DNA of 22,733 nt from an uncultured Oscillospiraceae bacterium (GTDB lineage Bacteria; Bacillota; Clostridia; Oscillospirales; Acutalibacteraceae), in the NCBI GenBank assembly GCA_900544715.1, contig UQWL01000028.1, positions 1 through 22,733 on the forward strand. The letters run 5' to 3'. Of the stretch, positions 13,192 through 21,298 are shown in pieces; the first letter of the stretch is position 1, and each line of letters begins with the position of its first letter. The notes under the pieces were generated by a model. That model did not search any database and was not told where the DNA came from. It worked only from the letters and a program-made list of their open reading frames with translations. The translations under genes and the position numbers were made by a program.

Positions 13192-14394
13192 ATGGCAAAG
13201 CAGCATTTCGACAGAACCAAACCCCATGTAAACATTGGCACCATCGGCCACGTCGACCATGGTAAAACCACTCTGACGGCGGCCATCACCAAGACCCTCG
13301 CGATGAAGGGTGAGGCGGACTTCGTTGATTACGCAAACATCGATAAGGCTCCGGAAGAGCGCGAGCGCGGCATCACGATCAATACCGCTCACGTGGAGTA
13401 TGAGACGGAAACCCGCCACTATGCCCACGTTGACTGCCCCGGCCATGCCGACTATATCAAGAACATGATCACCGGCGCAGCGCAGATGGACGGCGCGATC
13501 CTCGTTATCGCGGCGACCGACGGCCCGATGGCGCAGACGAAGGAGCATCTTCTGCTTGCCCGTCAGGTTGGTGTGCCTTATATCATCGTTTTCATGAACA
13601 AGTGCGACCAGGTCGATGATCCGGAGCTGCTCGAGCTTGTTGAAATGGAAATCCGCGAGACGCTTGACGAGTATGAGTTCCCGGGCGACGATACACCGAT
13701 CATCAAGGGCTCCGCTCTGAAGGCTCTTGAGTATGCTGGCAATGATCCGGAAGCCCCCGAGCTGAAGTGCATCTGGGAGCTGATGGCGGCTGTTGACAGC
13801 TATATCCCGACGCCGGACCGCAAGGCGGACCTGCCCTTCCTGATGCCTGTTGAGGACGTATTCACCATCACCGGTCGTGGCACCGTCGCCACCGGTAGGG
13901 TTGAGCGCGGCCAGCTGAAGACCGGCGAGGAAGTTGAAATCGTCGGCCTGCAGGATGAGAAGAAGAAGACGGTTGTTACCGGCATCGAAATGTTCCGCAA
14001 GATCCTCGACTATGCCGAGGCTGGCGACAACATCGGCGCCCTGCTTCGCGGCATTCAGCGCAATGAGATCGAGCGCGGCCAGGTTCTTTCCAAGCCCGGC
14101 TCCATCCATCCGCACACGAAGTTCCGCGGCCAGGTTTACGTCCTGACGAAGGATGAAGGCGGTCGTCATACACCGTTTTTCAACAACTATCGTCCGCAGT
14201 TCTATTTCCGCACCACTGACGTGACCGGCATCATCACTCTGCCCGAGGGCACTGAGATGTGCATGCCCGGCGACAACGTCGAGATGGATGTTGAGTTGAT
14301 TACCCCCATCGCCATCGAAGAAGGCCTCCGCTTTGCTATCCGTGAAGGCGGCCGTACGGTTGGTTCGGGCGTCGTTATCAAAATCAACGAATAA
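13192..14394 (+). CDS. tuf: translation elongation factor Tu
   Basis: EF-Tu delivers aminoacyl-tRNA to the ribosome as a GTP complex. The 400-residue protein has GHVDHGKT (19-26), RGITI (59-63), DCPGH (81-85), NKCD (136-139) and a SALKALE G5 region, then the two beta-barrel domains ending in GSGVVIKINE. The ATG is 12 nt after AGGAGG and gives the standard MAKQHFDRTKPHVN start. NKCD in place of the usual NKxD with Ala or Val is minor. It is the last gene of the block and is closed by a strong terminator. Clostridia often carry a second tuf; none is in the window. Confidence 0.99.
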   Translation: MAKQHFDRTKPHVNIGTIGHVDHGKTTLTAAITKTLAMKGEADFVDYANIDKAPEERERGITINTAHVEYETETRHYAHVDCPGHADYIKNMITGAAQMDGAILVIAATDGPMAQTKEHLLLARQVGVPYIIVFMNKCDQVDDPELLELVEMEIRETLDEYEFPGDDTPIIKGSALKALEYAGNDPEAPELKCIWELMAAVDSYIPTPDRKADLPFLMPVEDVFTITGRGTVATGRVERGQLKTGEEVEIVGLQDEKKKTVVTGIEMFRKILDYAEAGDNIGALLRGIQRNEIERGQVLSKPGSIHPHTKFRGQVYVLTKDEGGRHTPFFNNYRPQFYFRTTDVTGIITLPEGTEMCMPGDNVEMDVELITPIAIEEGLRFAIREGGRTVGSGVVIKINE

Positions 14395-14411
14395 TTTCTT
14401 TTCTGCAATGG

Positions 14412-14458
14412 AACGGTTCAGGCGAAACGAAAATCGTTTTGCCTGAACCGTTTTCTTT
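14412..14458 (+). terminator. intrinsic terminator after tuf
   Basis: A 19-bp stem pairs 14412-14430 with 14434-14452 (one G-U) across a three-A loop, followed by TTCTTTT. It starts 18 nt after the tuf stop. Confidence 0.95.
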
Positions 14459-14480
14459 TGTATGGATCTCTGCTTCCGCC

Positions 14481-14509
14481 TTGAATTTTTAGCTCTGCTA
14501 TGGTATGAT
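14481..14509 (+). promoter_or_regulatory. promoter of the glycosyltransferase-pcrA unit
   Basis: TTGAAT (14481-14486), a 17-bp spacer and TATGAT (14504-14509) with an upstream TG (extended -10). Transcription would begin near an 8-bp hairpin, GCTTCAAA/TTTGAAGC (14511-14531). Confidence 0.7.
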
Positions 14510-14510
14510 A

Positions 14511-14810
14511 GCTTCAAATAAAGTTTGAAGCATTGAAAAAATGTCTGTCGGCGCGAAACGCCTCCTGCCGCACGGTGGCAACGCCATTTTTCGCATAGGG
14601 GTGCTTTGCGCGTGTGGTGATAGTTCTATTCAAAAAGGGAAAGAATCCGGATGCCTGCCCGCAAAGAGGGAGAAAGCATCCGGTTTCCGCATTCTTTGTG
14701 TGGGATCGTTAAAATGGGGGCTGAGGATGAAGCGAATTTTTGCACACGGGGAAAGGCGTGCTGTGTAAAAAGGAGGTCATCCCTGATTGGTAAAAAGGAG
14801 GTCATAGTGG
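14511..14810 (+). promoter_or_regulatory. 300-nt structured 5' leader of the glycosyltransferase gene
   Basis: After the hairpin at 14511-14531 come GGCG (14550-14553), which can pair either with CGCC at 14559-14562 or with CGCC at 14582-14585 (the latter followed by ATTTTT), then a long hairpin in which CCGGATGC (14647-14654) pairs with GCATCCGG (14676-14683) and AAAGAAT (14640-14646) with ATTCTTT (14691-14697). No protein-coding frame with a ribosome site is evident. It does not match a riboswitch class that I know. Confidence 0.4.
14766..14805 (+). repeat. duplicated 15-bp ribosome-site segment
   Basis: TAAAAAGGAGGTCAT occurs exactly at 14766-14780 and 14791-14805, offset 25 bp. The second copy is the ribosome site of the glycosyltransferase (9 nt before ATG 14811). 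The first lies 10 nt before a TTG codon that opens a 7-codon frame ending at 14807. Confidence 0.9.
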
Positions 14811-15755
14811 ATGGGAATTTTATATTTGGTCATTCCGTGTTACAACGAAGAAGCTGTGATTGAGCATACAGTGGAGGAACTCACACCCCTTTTGGCAAAT
14901 TTAGAGCAGCAATCAAAGATTGCTCCCGAGAGCCGGATTCTGCTGGTGGATGACGGCAGCAAAGATACCACTTGGGAGAAAATTGAAACGCTGCATCATA
15001 GCAATCCTTTTGTCTGCGGCTTAAAGCTTGCGCATAACCGCGGCCATCAAAACGCATTGATGGCCGGTTTGATGGAGGCACGCAAATACTGCGATTGTGC
15101 GGTATCCATGGATGCGGATTTGCAGGATGATATCCATATTCTTGAGGCTTTTATTGATAAATTCAACGCGGGCACGGATGTCGTCTACGGCGTGCGCAAT
15201 AAGCGGGAGACGGATACCTTCTTCAAACGGACGACCGCGCTCGGCTTCTATAAGGTGATGCATCTGCTCGGGGTGGAAACGGTTTATAACCATGCGGATT
15301 ACCGGCTGATGAGCAGGCGGGCGCTGGATGCATTGTCTGAATACAAGGAGGTCAACCTGTTTTTGCGCGGAATCGTTCCACTGATCGGGTATTCCACTGA
15401 TTATGTATACTATGACCGCAGTGAACGCTATGCGGGGGAATCAAAATATCCGCTGCGCAAAATGGTTGCCTTCGCGATGGATGGCATCACTTCCTTCAGT
15501 GTGCGGCCTTTGCGGCTCATTTCCGTGGCCGGCATTCTGATAGGTTGCCTGAGCGTGATCGGGCTTTTATATGCTTTGATTTCTAAGCTTTGCGGCGTTG
15601 CGGTCAGCGGCTGGACGGCGATTATCTGCTCCATCTGGCTGTTGGGCGGCATCCAGCTGTTCTGTTTGGGCGTGGTAGGGGAATATATCGGTAAGATCTA
15701 TAGCGAAGTAAAGGCGCGCCCCAGGTACCGCATCGAAACGTTCTTAAAAAAGTAG
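14811..15755 (+). CDS. GT2-family polyprenyl-phosphate glycosyltransferase, membrane-anchored
   Basis: Such enzymes move a sugar from a nucleotide donor to a polyprenyl phosphate at the cytoplasmic face, for cell-wall or teichoic-acid modification (DPM1/GtrB/CsbB type). The 314-residue protein starts with the GT-A fold: IPCYNEE (8-14), VDDGSKD (46-52), MDADLQDD (100-107, the metal-binding Asp motif), and DYRLMSR (163-169). A basic SKYPLRKM segment (211-218) precedes two transmembrane helices at about 235-258 and 268-292, the usual layout of the family. The start lies 9 nt after GGAGG. It is followed by pcrA after 49 bp with no terminator between, so the two are probably co-transcribed. The sugar and final acceptor cannot be told from sequence. 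Confidence 0.9.
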   Translation: MGILYLVIPCYNEEAVIEHTVEELTPLLANLEQQSKIAPESRILLVDDGSKDTTWEKIETLHHSNPFVCGLKLAHNRGHQNALMAGLMEARKYCDCAVSMDADLQDDIHILEAFIDKFNAGTDVVYGVRNKRETDTFFKRTTALGFYKVMHLLGVETVYNHADYRLMSRRALDALSEYKEVNLFLRGIVPLIGYSTDYVYYDRSERYAGESKYPLRKMVAFAMDGITSFSVRPLRLISVAGILIGCLSVIGLLYALISKLCGVAVSGWTAIICSIWLLGGIQLFCLGVVGEYIGKIYSEVKARPRYRIETFLKK

Positions 15756-15804
15756 CAGTCCTCAAAAATAAAGTTTCACATTTACATAATTTAGGCGGTG
15801 CAGA

Positions 15805-18156
15805 ATGACTCAGGAGCAATTGCAGGCCCTGCGCAGGCAGGTTATGGAGAAAGAATTTTCACGCATGAATCCGATGCAGAAGGAGGCCGTGTTTACCACA
15901 GAGGGCCCCCTGCTGATTTTGGCGGGCGCGGGGAGCGGAAAGACGACCGTGCTCGTCAACCGGATTGCCAATATTGTGAAATATGGCTGCGCATATGGTT
16001 CGCAGGAATTTCCGATATCTCTCACGGAGGAAGAGATCCGTATGCTGGAGGGCTACTGCGACGGCACACAGGAATATACCGATGAGATCGCGGAGCTTTT
16101 AGCTGTCCGCCCTGCGAAGCCGTGGCAGATCCTTGCAATTACGTTTACCAATAAGGCGGCCGGTGAGCTCAAAGAGCGGCTGGAGGCAATGCTTGGCCCC
16201 GATGGGCAGGATATATGGGCAAGCACCTTCCATTCCGCCTGCGCGCGCATTTTGCGGCGGGATGGGGAAAGCCTCGGCTATACCAGCCATTTTACAATTT
16301 ATGATACGGATGATTCCAAGCGCGTGATGAAGGAGTGCCAGAGACTGCTCAACATCGATGATAAGATGCTTTCTCACAAAACGCTTCTGCATGAGATCAG
16401 CCATGCGAAGGACAGCCTGATCTCACCAGAAGACTATCTGAACGATGCAGGCGACGATGTGCGTCTGCGCAAGATTGGCGAGGCCTACCGACTTTATGAA
16501 AAGCTGCTGCGGGATGCGGATGCGATGGATTTTGACGATATTATCGTCAATACAGTGAAGCTACTGGAGGAAAATGAGGAGGTGCGCACCCGCTATCAAA
16601 ACCGTTTCCGTTACGTGATGGTGGATGAATATCAGGATACCAACCATGCGCAGTACCGGCTCACCAGCCTGCTGGCTGGCGGCAGCGGCAATCTCTGCGT
16701 GGTGGGCGATGACGATCAGAGCATTTACCGCTTTCGCGGCGCCACAATTGAGAATATCCTCTCCTTTGAGGAGCAGTATCATAAGGCAAAAGTGATCCGT
16801 CTGGAGCAGAATTATCGCTCCACCCAAAATATTTTGGATGCGGCCAATGCCGTTATCTCCCACAACACGGAGCGAAAGGGAAAAAACCTTTGGACAGCGA
16901 ACGGCCCCGGGGAAAAGATTGTGGTGGATAACGCCTTCGACGAGCAGGAGGAGAGCACTTTTATCGCAGATGCTATTATGGATTCCGTCAAGGGCGGAAA
17001 AAAATGGAGCGACCATGCGGTTCTCTACCGGATGAACGCTCAGTCAAACGCGATTGAGCGCACCTTTGTGCGCATGGGCGTGCCCTACCGTGTGATCGGC
17101 GGGCACCGTTTCTATGAGCGCAAGGAGATCCGTGATGCGCTCGCCTATCTTTCTGTAATTAGCAATCCGGCGGATAATATCCGCCTGCGCAGGATCATCA
17201 ACGAGCCCAAACGCGGCATCGGCGCGACGACCATCAACCATGCGGCACAGATCGCGGCCGGGCTGGGCCTGAGCATCTACGAAGTGATTTCCCATGCGGA
17301 TGAATATGAGCAGCTGGTGCGCGCCGCGCCGCGTTTGCGGGCGTTCACCCAGATCATTGATGGGCTTGCCGAGGCGGCGGAGGAATTGCCGCTCAACGAG
17401 CTGTTTGAAAAGGCGATGCGGGATACAGGGTATCTCGACTCTTTGGCGCTGGACCGAGAAACCTATCAGGACAGGCTGGAGAATATCCAGGAGCTTTCCT
17501 CCAACCTCTTGCGCTACAGCGAGGAAAATGAAGAGGGCGATCTCAATGGCTTCCTCGAGGAGGTCGCTTTGATGACGGATATCGATAACTATAATGAGGA
17601 GGCGGATACCGTCGTCCTCATGACGCTGCATTCCGCCAAGGGCCTGGAATTCCCGGTGGTATTCATTCCGGGGATGGAGCGGGGGATTTTCCCAGGCATC
17701 CAATCGCTCTACTCTGCCAGCGAAATGGAGGAGGAGCGCCGGCTCGCCTATGTGGGCATTACGCGCGCCAAAGAGCGGCTGTATCTGACGCATGCGCGCA
17801 CACGTATGCTCTACGGCAGCACGAGCCACAACGCGCCCTCGCCGTTTTTGGAGGAGATTCCGGAGAAGCTTGTGGAAGAGAAGCGCAAGGTCGCGCTCTC
17901 CCCGCAGAAGTCCTCTGTACAGCGCGCCGCAAAGCCGAAGAAAACCTTTGACCATTCCTTTGGCCCAGCGGCACCCAAGCCCTCCGCACCCGCGGGCTCC
18001 TACCGTGTGGGCGATGCGGTGGGGCATAAGCTTTTTGGTACAGGCGTTGTGCTCTCCGCACAGCCGATGGGCAATGATACGCTGCTGGAGATCGCCTTTG
18101 AAAAAGCGGGCACCAAAAAGCTGATGGCCAATTTTGCCCGCCTGACCAAGGGTTGA
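15805..18156 (+). CDS. pcrA: ATP-dependent DNA helicase PcrA/UvrD family
   Basis: This is a superfamily 1A 3'-5' helicase that acts in DNA repair, clearing of RecA filaments and transcription-coupled repair. The 783-residue protein shows the Q-motif NPMQKEA (22-28), Walker A AGAGSGKT (40-47), motif Ia ITFTNKAAGEL, Walker B VDEYQDT, motif III GDDDQSIYRFRGA, motif IV EQNYRS, motif V TLHSAKGLEF and motif VI VGITRAKERL. About 40 residues are inserted between motifs I and Ia compared with Bacillus PcrA. The C-terminal 50 residues (GDAVGHKLFGTGVV onward) form the Tudor-like domain by which PcrA binds RNA polymerase, which supports PcrA rather than Rep. The ribosome site AGGCGG is imperfect. It follows the glycosyltransferase and ends before a terminator. 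Confidence 0.96.
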   Translation: MTQEQLQALRRQVMEKEFSRMNPMQKEAVFTTEGPLLILAGAGSGKTTVLVNRIANIVKYGCAYGSQEFPISLTEEEIRMLEGYCDGTQEYTDEIAELLAVRPAKPWQILAITFTNKAAGELKERLEAMLGPDGQDIWASTFHSACARILRRDGESLGYTSHFTIYDTDDSKRVMKECQRLLNIDDKMLSHKTLLHEISHAKDSLISPEDYLNDAGDDVRLRKIGEAYRLYEKLLRDADAMDFDDIIVNTVKLLEENEEVRTRYQNRFRYVMVDEYQDTNHAQYRLTSLLAGGSGNLCVVGDDDQSIYRFRGATIENILSFEEQYHKAKVIRLEQNYRSTQNILDAANAVISHNTERKGKNLWTANGPGEKIVVDNAFDEQEESTFIADAIMDSVKGGKKWSDHAVLYRMNAQSNAIERTFVRMGVPYRVIGGHRFYERKEIRDALAYLSVISNPADNIRLRRIINEPKRGIGATTINHAAQIAAGLGLSIYEVISHADEYEQLVRAAPRLRAFTQIIDGLAEAAEELPLNELFEKAMRDTGYLDSLALDRETYQDRLENIQELSSNLLRYSEENEEGDLNGFLEEVALMTDIDNYNEEADTVVLMTLHSAKGLEFPVVFIPGMERGIFPGIQSLYSASEMEEERRLAYVGITRAKERLYLTHARTRMLYGSTSHNAPSPFLEEIPEKLVEEKRKVALSPQKSSVQRAAKPKKTFDHSFGPAAPKPSAPAGSYRVGDAVGHKLFGTGVVLSAQPMGNDTLLEIAFEKAGTKKLMANFARLTKG

Positions 18157-18223
18157 GCCCTGAGCGGAATGGCAGAATCCATTCGGATGAGACGCCCGAT
18201 TTGTTGAATCTTTTACAGAAACC

Positions 18224-18267
18224 TCACCGCGGTATGTAGGAAAATGCATGCCGCGGTGATTTCTTTT
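18224..18267 (+). terminator. intrinsic terminator after pcrA
   Basis: TCACCGCGGTATG (18224-18236) pairs with CATGCCGCGGTGA (18247-18259, one G-U), followed by TTTCTTTT. Confidence 0.85.
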
Positions 18268-18277
18268 ATCGTTTTTA

Positions 18278-18306
18278 TTGACAATTCCAATAAAATCATG
18301 TAATCT
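18278..18306 (+). promoter_or_regulatory. promoter of the surface hydrolase gene
   Basis: TTGACA (18278-18283), a 17-bp spacer and TAATCT (18301-18306), immediately after the pcrA terminator and about 35 bp before the start codon. Confidence 0.7.
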
Positions 18307-18340
18307 TTTTAGGAGAGATTTGGGAAAGAGGGAGAGATTT

Positions 18341-20068
18341 ATGAAAAAAAAGTGTCGTCAGGTGATCTGTTTGCTTTCGGCTGTGCTGCTGTTGATGGGG
18401 GGCATACCGGCGGCCTTTGCTGCGGGCAGTTGTGATACGGCACCGCTGATCGTCGTCACCGGCATGAACGCATGGCCTCTGGTATTGAATGCAGGGACGG
18501 ATCAGGAGAAGCAGGTCTTTGCGCCCGATACGCAGGCGATTCTGAAGCTCGTCGGACAAATCGCGGGGCCTGTGGCAAATTTTGCCGTGACAAAGGATTA
18601 TGATAAGCTCGGCGATGATGTTCTACCGGCGGTCTATGCGCTCTTCGAGCCGCTCGCCTGCGAGCCGGACGGGAGCAGCCGGTATGCGATTACCACTACG
18701 GTCTATCCAGAATCAATGGAGAACTATCCGGAGTTTGTCAATGAGGAAGGCTACCTCACCAACGAGCCTGCCATTGTGCGTGCGGCCGCTGCGAAAATCG
18801 GCGCCGATCACGTATATTATTTTAACTACGACTGGCGGCTCGACCCCATGGATCATGCGAAAGAACTGCGTGGCTATGTGGAGCGCGCAAAGCGTGAAAC
18901 TGGCCATGATCAGGTAAACTTGATTGGCTCCAGCATGGGCGGTACGATTATTGCCGCCTATCTTGCGCAGTATGGCAGTGAGGATATCGACAATTACACC
19001 ATGCTATCCTCCGCTTTTACAGGGACGACCATCGTAGGGGATCTCTTCACGGGGAAGATCGAGTTCCATAAAGATGCCTTGATTCGAATTCTCAAGGAGG
19101 TTGCAGGGCAGCAGGCAGTGAATGTGCTGCTTGACGCACTTGATAAGGCCGGCGTGATCGATATTTTACTTCCGGTGCTCGATGAACTGGTGGTCAATTT
19201 GAAGGATCGCGTTTATGATGAGGTGTTCCAGGATACTTTTGTGACCATGCCTGGCATTTGGGATCTGGTTGCCCTGGAGGATTATGAGGATGCAAAGGCC
19301 TATTTGCTCGACCCGGAAGCGGATGCACAGCTGATTGCCCGGATCGACGATTATCATTATCAGGTGCAGGCGAAGCTGCCGGAACTCTTCCGGGCCGCGA
19401 TGGCAAAGGGGATGAAGATCAATATTGTTTCCCACTACAATTTGCAGGGTGTGCCGCTTACACCCTCTTACAGGGAGCAAAATGATAACGTGATCGATAC
19501 CAAATATACCTCAGGCTATGCAACCTGCGCCTTTTTGGATGAAACGCTGCCGGCGGATTATCAGCAAAAAAATACTTTCTGCCAGGACGCTTCGCATAAC
19601 CACCTCTCCGGCGACCGCGTAATTGATGCTTCCACCTGCCTTTTGCCGGAGCAGACATGGTTTTTGAAGGATTTAAAGCATGTGGGCTACATCTATGATA
19701 CACAGGTGATGGATTTCATCCTGTGGCTCTGCCTGTCGGATTCGCAGCGCACGGTGCAGGAGGCGGGGGATTACAGCCAGTTTATGCGGGTGGATCCGCA
19801 AACCGGCGCGCTGACCCTGATTCAGGCGGAGCAGCCGGATGAGCCGGATACGCAGGAGCCGGATGAGCCGGAAACGACTCCAGAGGAAACGCGCCCGGAG
19901 GAGACAACGCCTGCCCCGGAGGAAAGCGCCGCCCCTTCTGCAGAAGAGGAACCCGCGCCCCCCATTGCCGATACGGGCGAGCGGGCGCTCTCCTTGATTC
20001 CGTTCGGCCTGGCGGCTGTTGCAGCGGCCGTGTTGACGGTTACGCGGAAAAAGAATAGAATATCCTAA
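18341..20068 (+). CDS. secreted, wall-anchored LCAT-like alpha/beta hydrolase (putative lipase/acyltransferase)
   Basis: The 575-residue protein begins with a signal peptide (KKK, hydrophobic 7-26, AFAA cleavage near 28). The catalytic domain (about 33-470) has FNYDWRLDP (161-169), a hallmark of the lecithin:cholesterol acyltransferase group, and the nucleophile elbow GSSMG (196-200) with Ser198. Asp425 in SGDRVIDAS and His447 in LKHVGY are the best candidates for the rest of the triad. A Pro/Glu/Thr-rich stalk (about 497-540) leads to IADTG (542-546), a hydrophobic segment (about 549-567) and an RKKNR tail: a sortase-type layout with a non-standard motif. ATG 18341 is preceded by GGGAG; the in-frame start at 18278 lies inside the promoter. 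The substrate is unknown; a lipid ester is the family expectation. Confidence 0.85.
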   Translation: MKKKCRQVICLLSAVLLLMGGIPAAFAAGSCDTAPLIVVTGMNAWPLVLNAGTDQEKQVFAPDTQAILKLVGQIAGPVANFAVTKDYDKLGDDVLPAVYALFEPLACEPDGSSRYAITTTVYPESMENYPEFVNEEGYLTNEPAIVRAAAAKIGADHVYYFNYDWRLDPMDHAKELRGYVERAKRETGHDQVNLIGSSMGGTIIAAYLAQYGSEDIDNYTMLSSAFTGTTIVGDLFTGKIEFHKDALIRILKEVAGQQAVNVLLDALDKAGVIDILLPVLDELVVNLKDRVYDEVFQDTFVTMPGIWDLVALEDYEDAKAYLLDPEADAQLIARIDDYHYQVQAKLPELFRAAMAKGMKINIVSHYNLQGVPLTPSYREQNDNVIDTKYTSGYATCAFLDETLPADYQQKNTFCQDASHNHLSGDRVIDASTCLLPEQTWFLKDLKHVGYIYDTQVMDFILWLCLSDSQRTVQEAGDYSQFMRVDPQTGALTLIQAEQPDEPDTQEPDEPETTPEETRPEETTPAPEESAAPSAEEEPAPPIADTGERALSLIPFGLAAVAAAVLTVTRKKNRIS

Positions 20069-20082
20069 CAGAATAGAATGAA

Positions 20083-20114
20083 TGGGCCGCCGCAGATCGC
20101 TTTGCTGCGGCCCA
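20083..20114. other. hairpin between hydrolase and IMPase genes
   Basis: TGGGCCGC (20083-20090) pairs with GCGGCCCA (20107-20114), with further GCA/TGC pairing inside. No T-run follows on either strand, so it probably does not end transcription, and the two genes could be joined in one transcript. Confidence 0.5.
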
Positions 20115-20133
20115 AAATAAGGCGGGGATTTTC

Positions 20134-20892
20134 ATGGATTTTCAAAAGGCAGTGGAGCTGGTGCGGGAGACCAAGGCGATCGTGATGGATGCAAAAGCGG
20201 CGCGGCAGGTCACTGTGAAGGGGCAGGCCGACTATGTGACGCAGGTGGATTTCGCCGTGCAGGCTTTTCTCAAGGAGCGGCTTTTGGCGCTTACCCCGCA
20301 GGCGGGGTTCCTGGCGGAGGAGCAGGAGAATGCGGATTACAGCGGGCGGCCTGCCTGGATTCTCGACCCCATCGACGGCACGACGAATCTCATCCACGGC
20401 TACCAGATGAGCGCGGTTTCGCTGGCGTTTTATGATGGGCAAGCGGTGGTGTTCGGCGCTGTTTATAACCCGTTCACAGAGGAGCTGTTTACAGCCGAAA
20501 AGGGGAAAGGCACCTATTGCAATGGCGCTCCCATTCAATGCACGCAAACGCGGGAGATTGCCTCCTGCCTGGCGGCAATCGGCACGGCCCCCTATTATAA
20601 AGAAGAAGCAGCCCAAAATTTTGAGCGGTTCCAAACGGTATTTTGCGCCTGCCAGGATATCCGCCGCTCCGGCTCTGCGGCGCTCGACCTCTGCTATGTG
20701 GCCTGTGGGCGGATCGACGCCTATTTTGAGCGGCATTTAAAGCCCTGGGATTATGCGGCGGGGCTGCTGCTCGTGCAGGAGGCGGGCGGATGTGTAACAG
20801 GCTGGCAGGGGGAGAGGCTGAATGCCACTGAGCCCAATGATGTGCTGGCGACGAACGGCAAGGTGCATGAGTGGTTTTTGAGCGTGTTATAA
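20134..20892 (+). CDS. inositol monophosphatase family protein
   Basis: This is a Mg2+-dependent sugar or inositol phosphatase of the IMPase/FBPase/CysQ superfamily. The 252-residue protein has the metal-site Glu in LAEEQE (60-65), the signature DPIDGTTN (78-85, ligands Asp78 and Asp81) and the C-terminal KPWDYAAG (203-210, ligand Asp206). These are all the expected catalytic residues. The length is typical of SuhB-type enzymes. The start ATG lies 6 nt after GGCGGGG. The true substrate (inositol phosphate, a sugar phosphate, or 3'-phosphoadenosine 5'-phosphate) cannot be fixed from sequence. It lies 65 bp behind the hydrolase gene and is closed by its own terminator. Confidence 0.92.
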   Translation: MDFQKAVELVRETKAIVMDAKAARQVTVKGQADYVTQVDFAVQAFLKERLLALTPQAGFLAEEQENADYSGRPAWILDPIDGTTNLIHGYQMSAVSLAFYDGQAVVFGAVYNPFTEELFTAEKGKGTYCNGAPIQCTQTREIASCLAAIGTAPYYKEEAAQNFERFQTVFCACQDIRRSGSAALDLCYVACGRIDAYFERHLKPWDYAAGLLLVQEAGGCVTGWQGERLNATEPNDVLATNGKVHEWFLSVL

Positions 20893-20911
20893 ACAGAAAG
20901 AGCAAAATCGG

Positions 20912-20954
20912 AATCTGCCGGTGAGCGTGAAAGCGCTTGCCGGCAGATTTTTTC
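20912..20954 (+). terminator. intrinsic terminator after the IMPase gene
   Basis: AATCTGCCGG (20912-20921) pairs with CCGGCAGATT (20940-20949), extended inward by TGAGCG/CGCTTG with two wobble pairs, followed by TTTT. Confidence 0.9.
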
Positions 20955-21115
20955 ATGGAGCGTCAGGCGATTCGGCGGATTTGTGGCCGGCGGAAAGGAT
21001 ATGGCAGGAGACAGCCACTTGCATGCTGGGGGATGCGTTTGGAAGTGGTCAATAGCAGATGAAATTACATTCTTTTACATATTTAGATGATATCAATAAA
21101 AATATGGGTAGATGA

Positions 21116-21144
21116 TTGACAGATGTAGATAATTGTGATATAAA
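21116..21144 (+). promoter_or_regulatory. strong extended -10 promoter of the secreted-protein operon
   Basis: TTGACA (21116-21121), a 17-bp spacer, and TGA-TATAAA (TATAAA at 21139-21144, TG at 21136-21137). The leader to the first long gene is about 150 nt. Confidence 0.8.
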
Positions 21145-21164
21145 GGGGCTGGGAGGTGATTCCA

Positions 21165-21185
21165 ATGCAGTGTAAAAACGGATAA
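21165..21185 (+). CDS. possible six-residue leader peptide MQCKNG
   Basis: ATG 21165 lies 5-6 nt after GGGAGGTGA (21151-21159), one of the best ribosome sites in the window, yet the frame ends after MQCKNG at TAA 21183-21185. It could be a leader peptide controlling the genes downstream, or the stump of a lost gene. The peptide has no feature that proves either. Confidence 0.3.
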   Translation: MQCKNG

Positions 21186-21298
21186 CTTGTTAAGGCGGGT
21201 TGAGCAACCAATGAAAAAATATAGATTTCAGAAATTTAGTATCATGATGTGTTATGTAACTTAGATTTTATAAAAATATGCAGAAAGTAGAGGGATGA

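Larger units (their letters stand above)
20955..21298 (+). other. 344-bp AT-rich region before the secreted-protein gene
   Basis: The first 100 bp show nothing I can name. From about 21050 the sequence turns clearly AT-rich. It then holds a promoter (21116-21144), a six-codon ORF with a strong ribosome site (21165-21185), and a 17-codon frame at 21211-21264 with a poor ribosome site. Confidence 0.6.

Noticed and set aside
13117..14517. 466-codon minus-strand frame opposite tuf
   Set aside because: Shadow of tuf; it also runs through the tuf terminator.
14590..14700. Possible cobalamin riboswitch suggested by AAAGGGAA and TCCGG stretches
   Set aside because: The B12-box and the other conserved core elements are not in the right order or form, and the gene downstream is not a cobalamin gene.
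14541..14863. 75- and 70-codon plus-strand frames in the glycosyltransferase leader
   Set aside because: No ribosome site, and they cover strong RNA hairpins and the ribosome site of the real gene.
17044..18249. 401-codon minus-strand frame opposite pcrA
   Set aside because: Shadow of pcrA, and it starts inside the terminator region.
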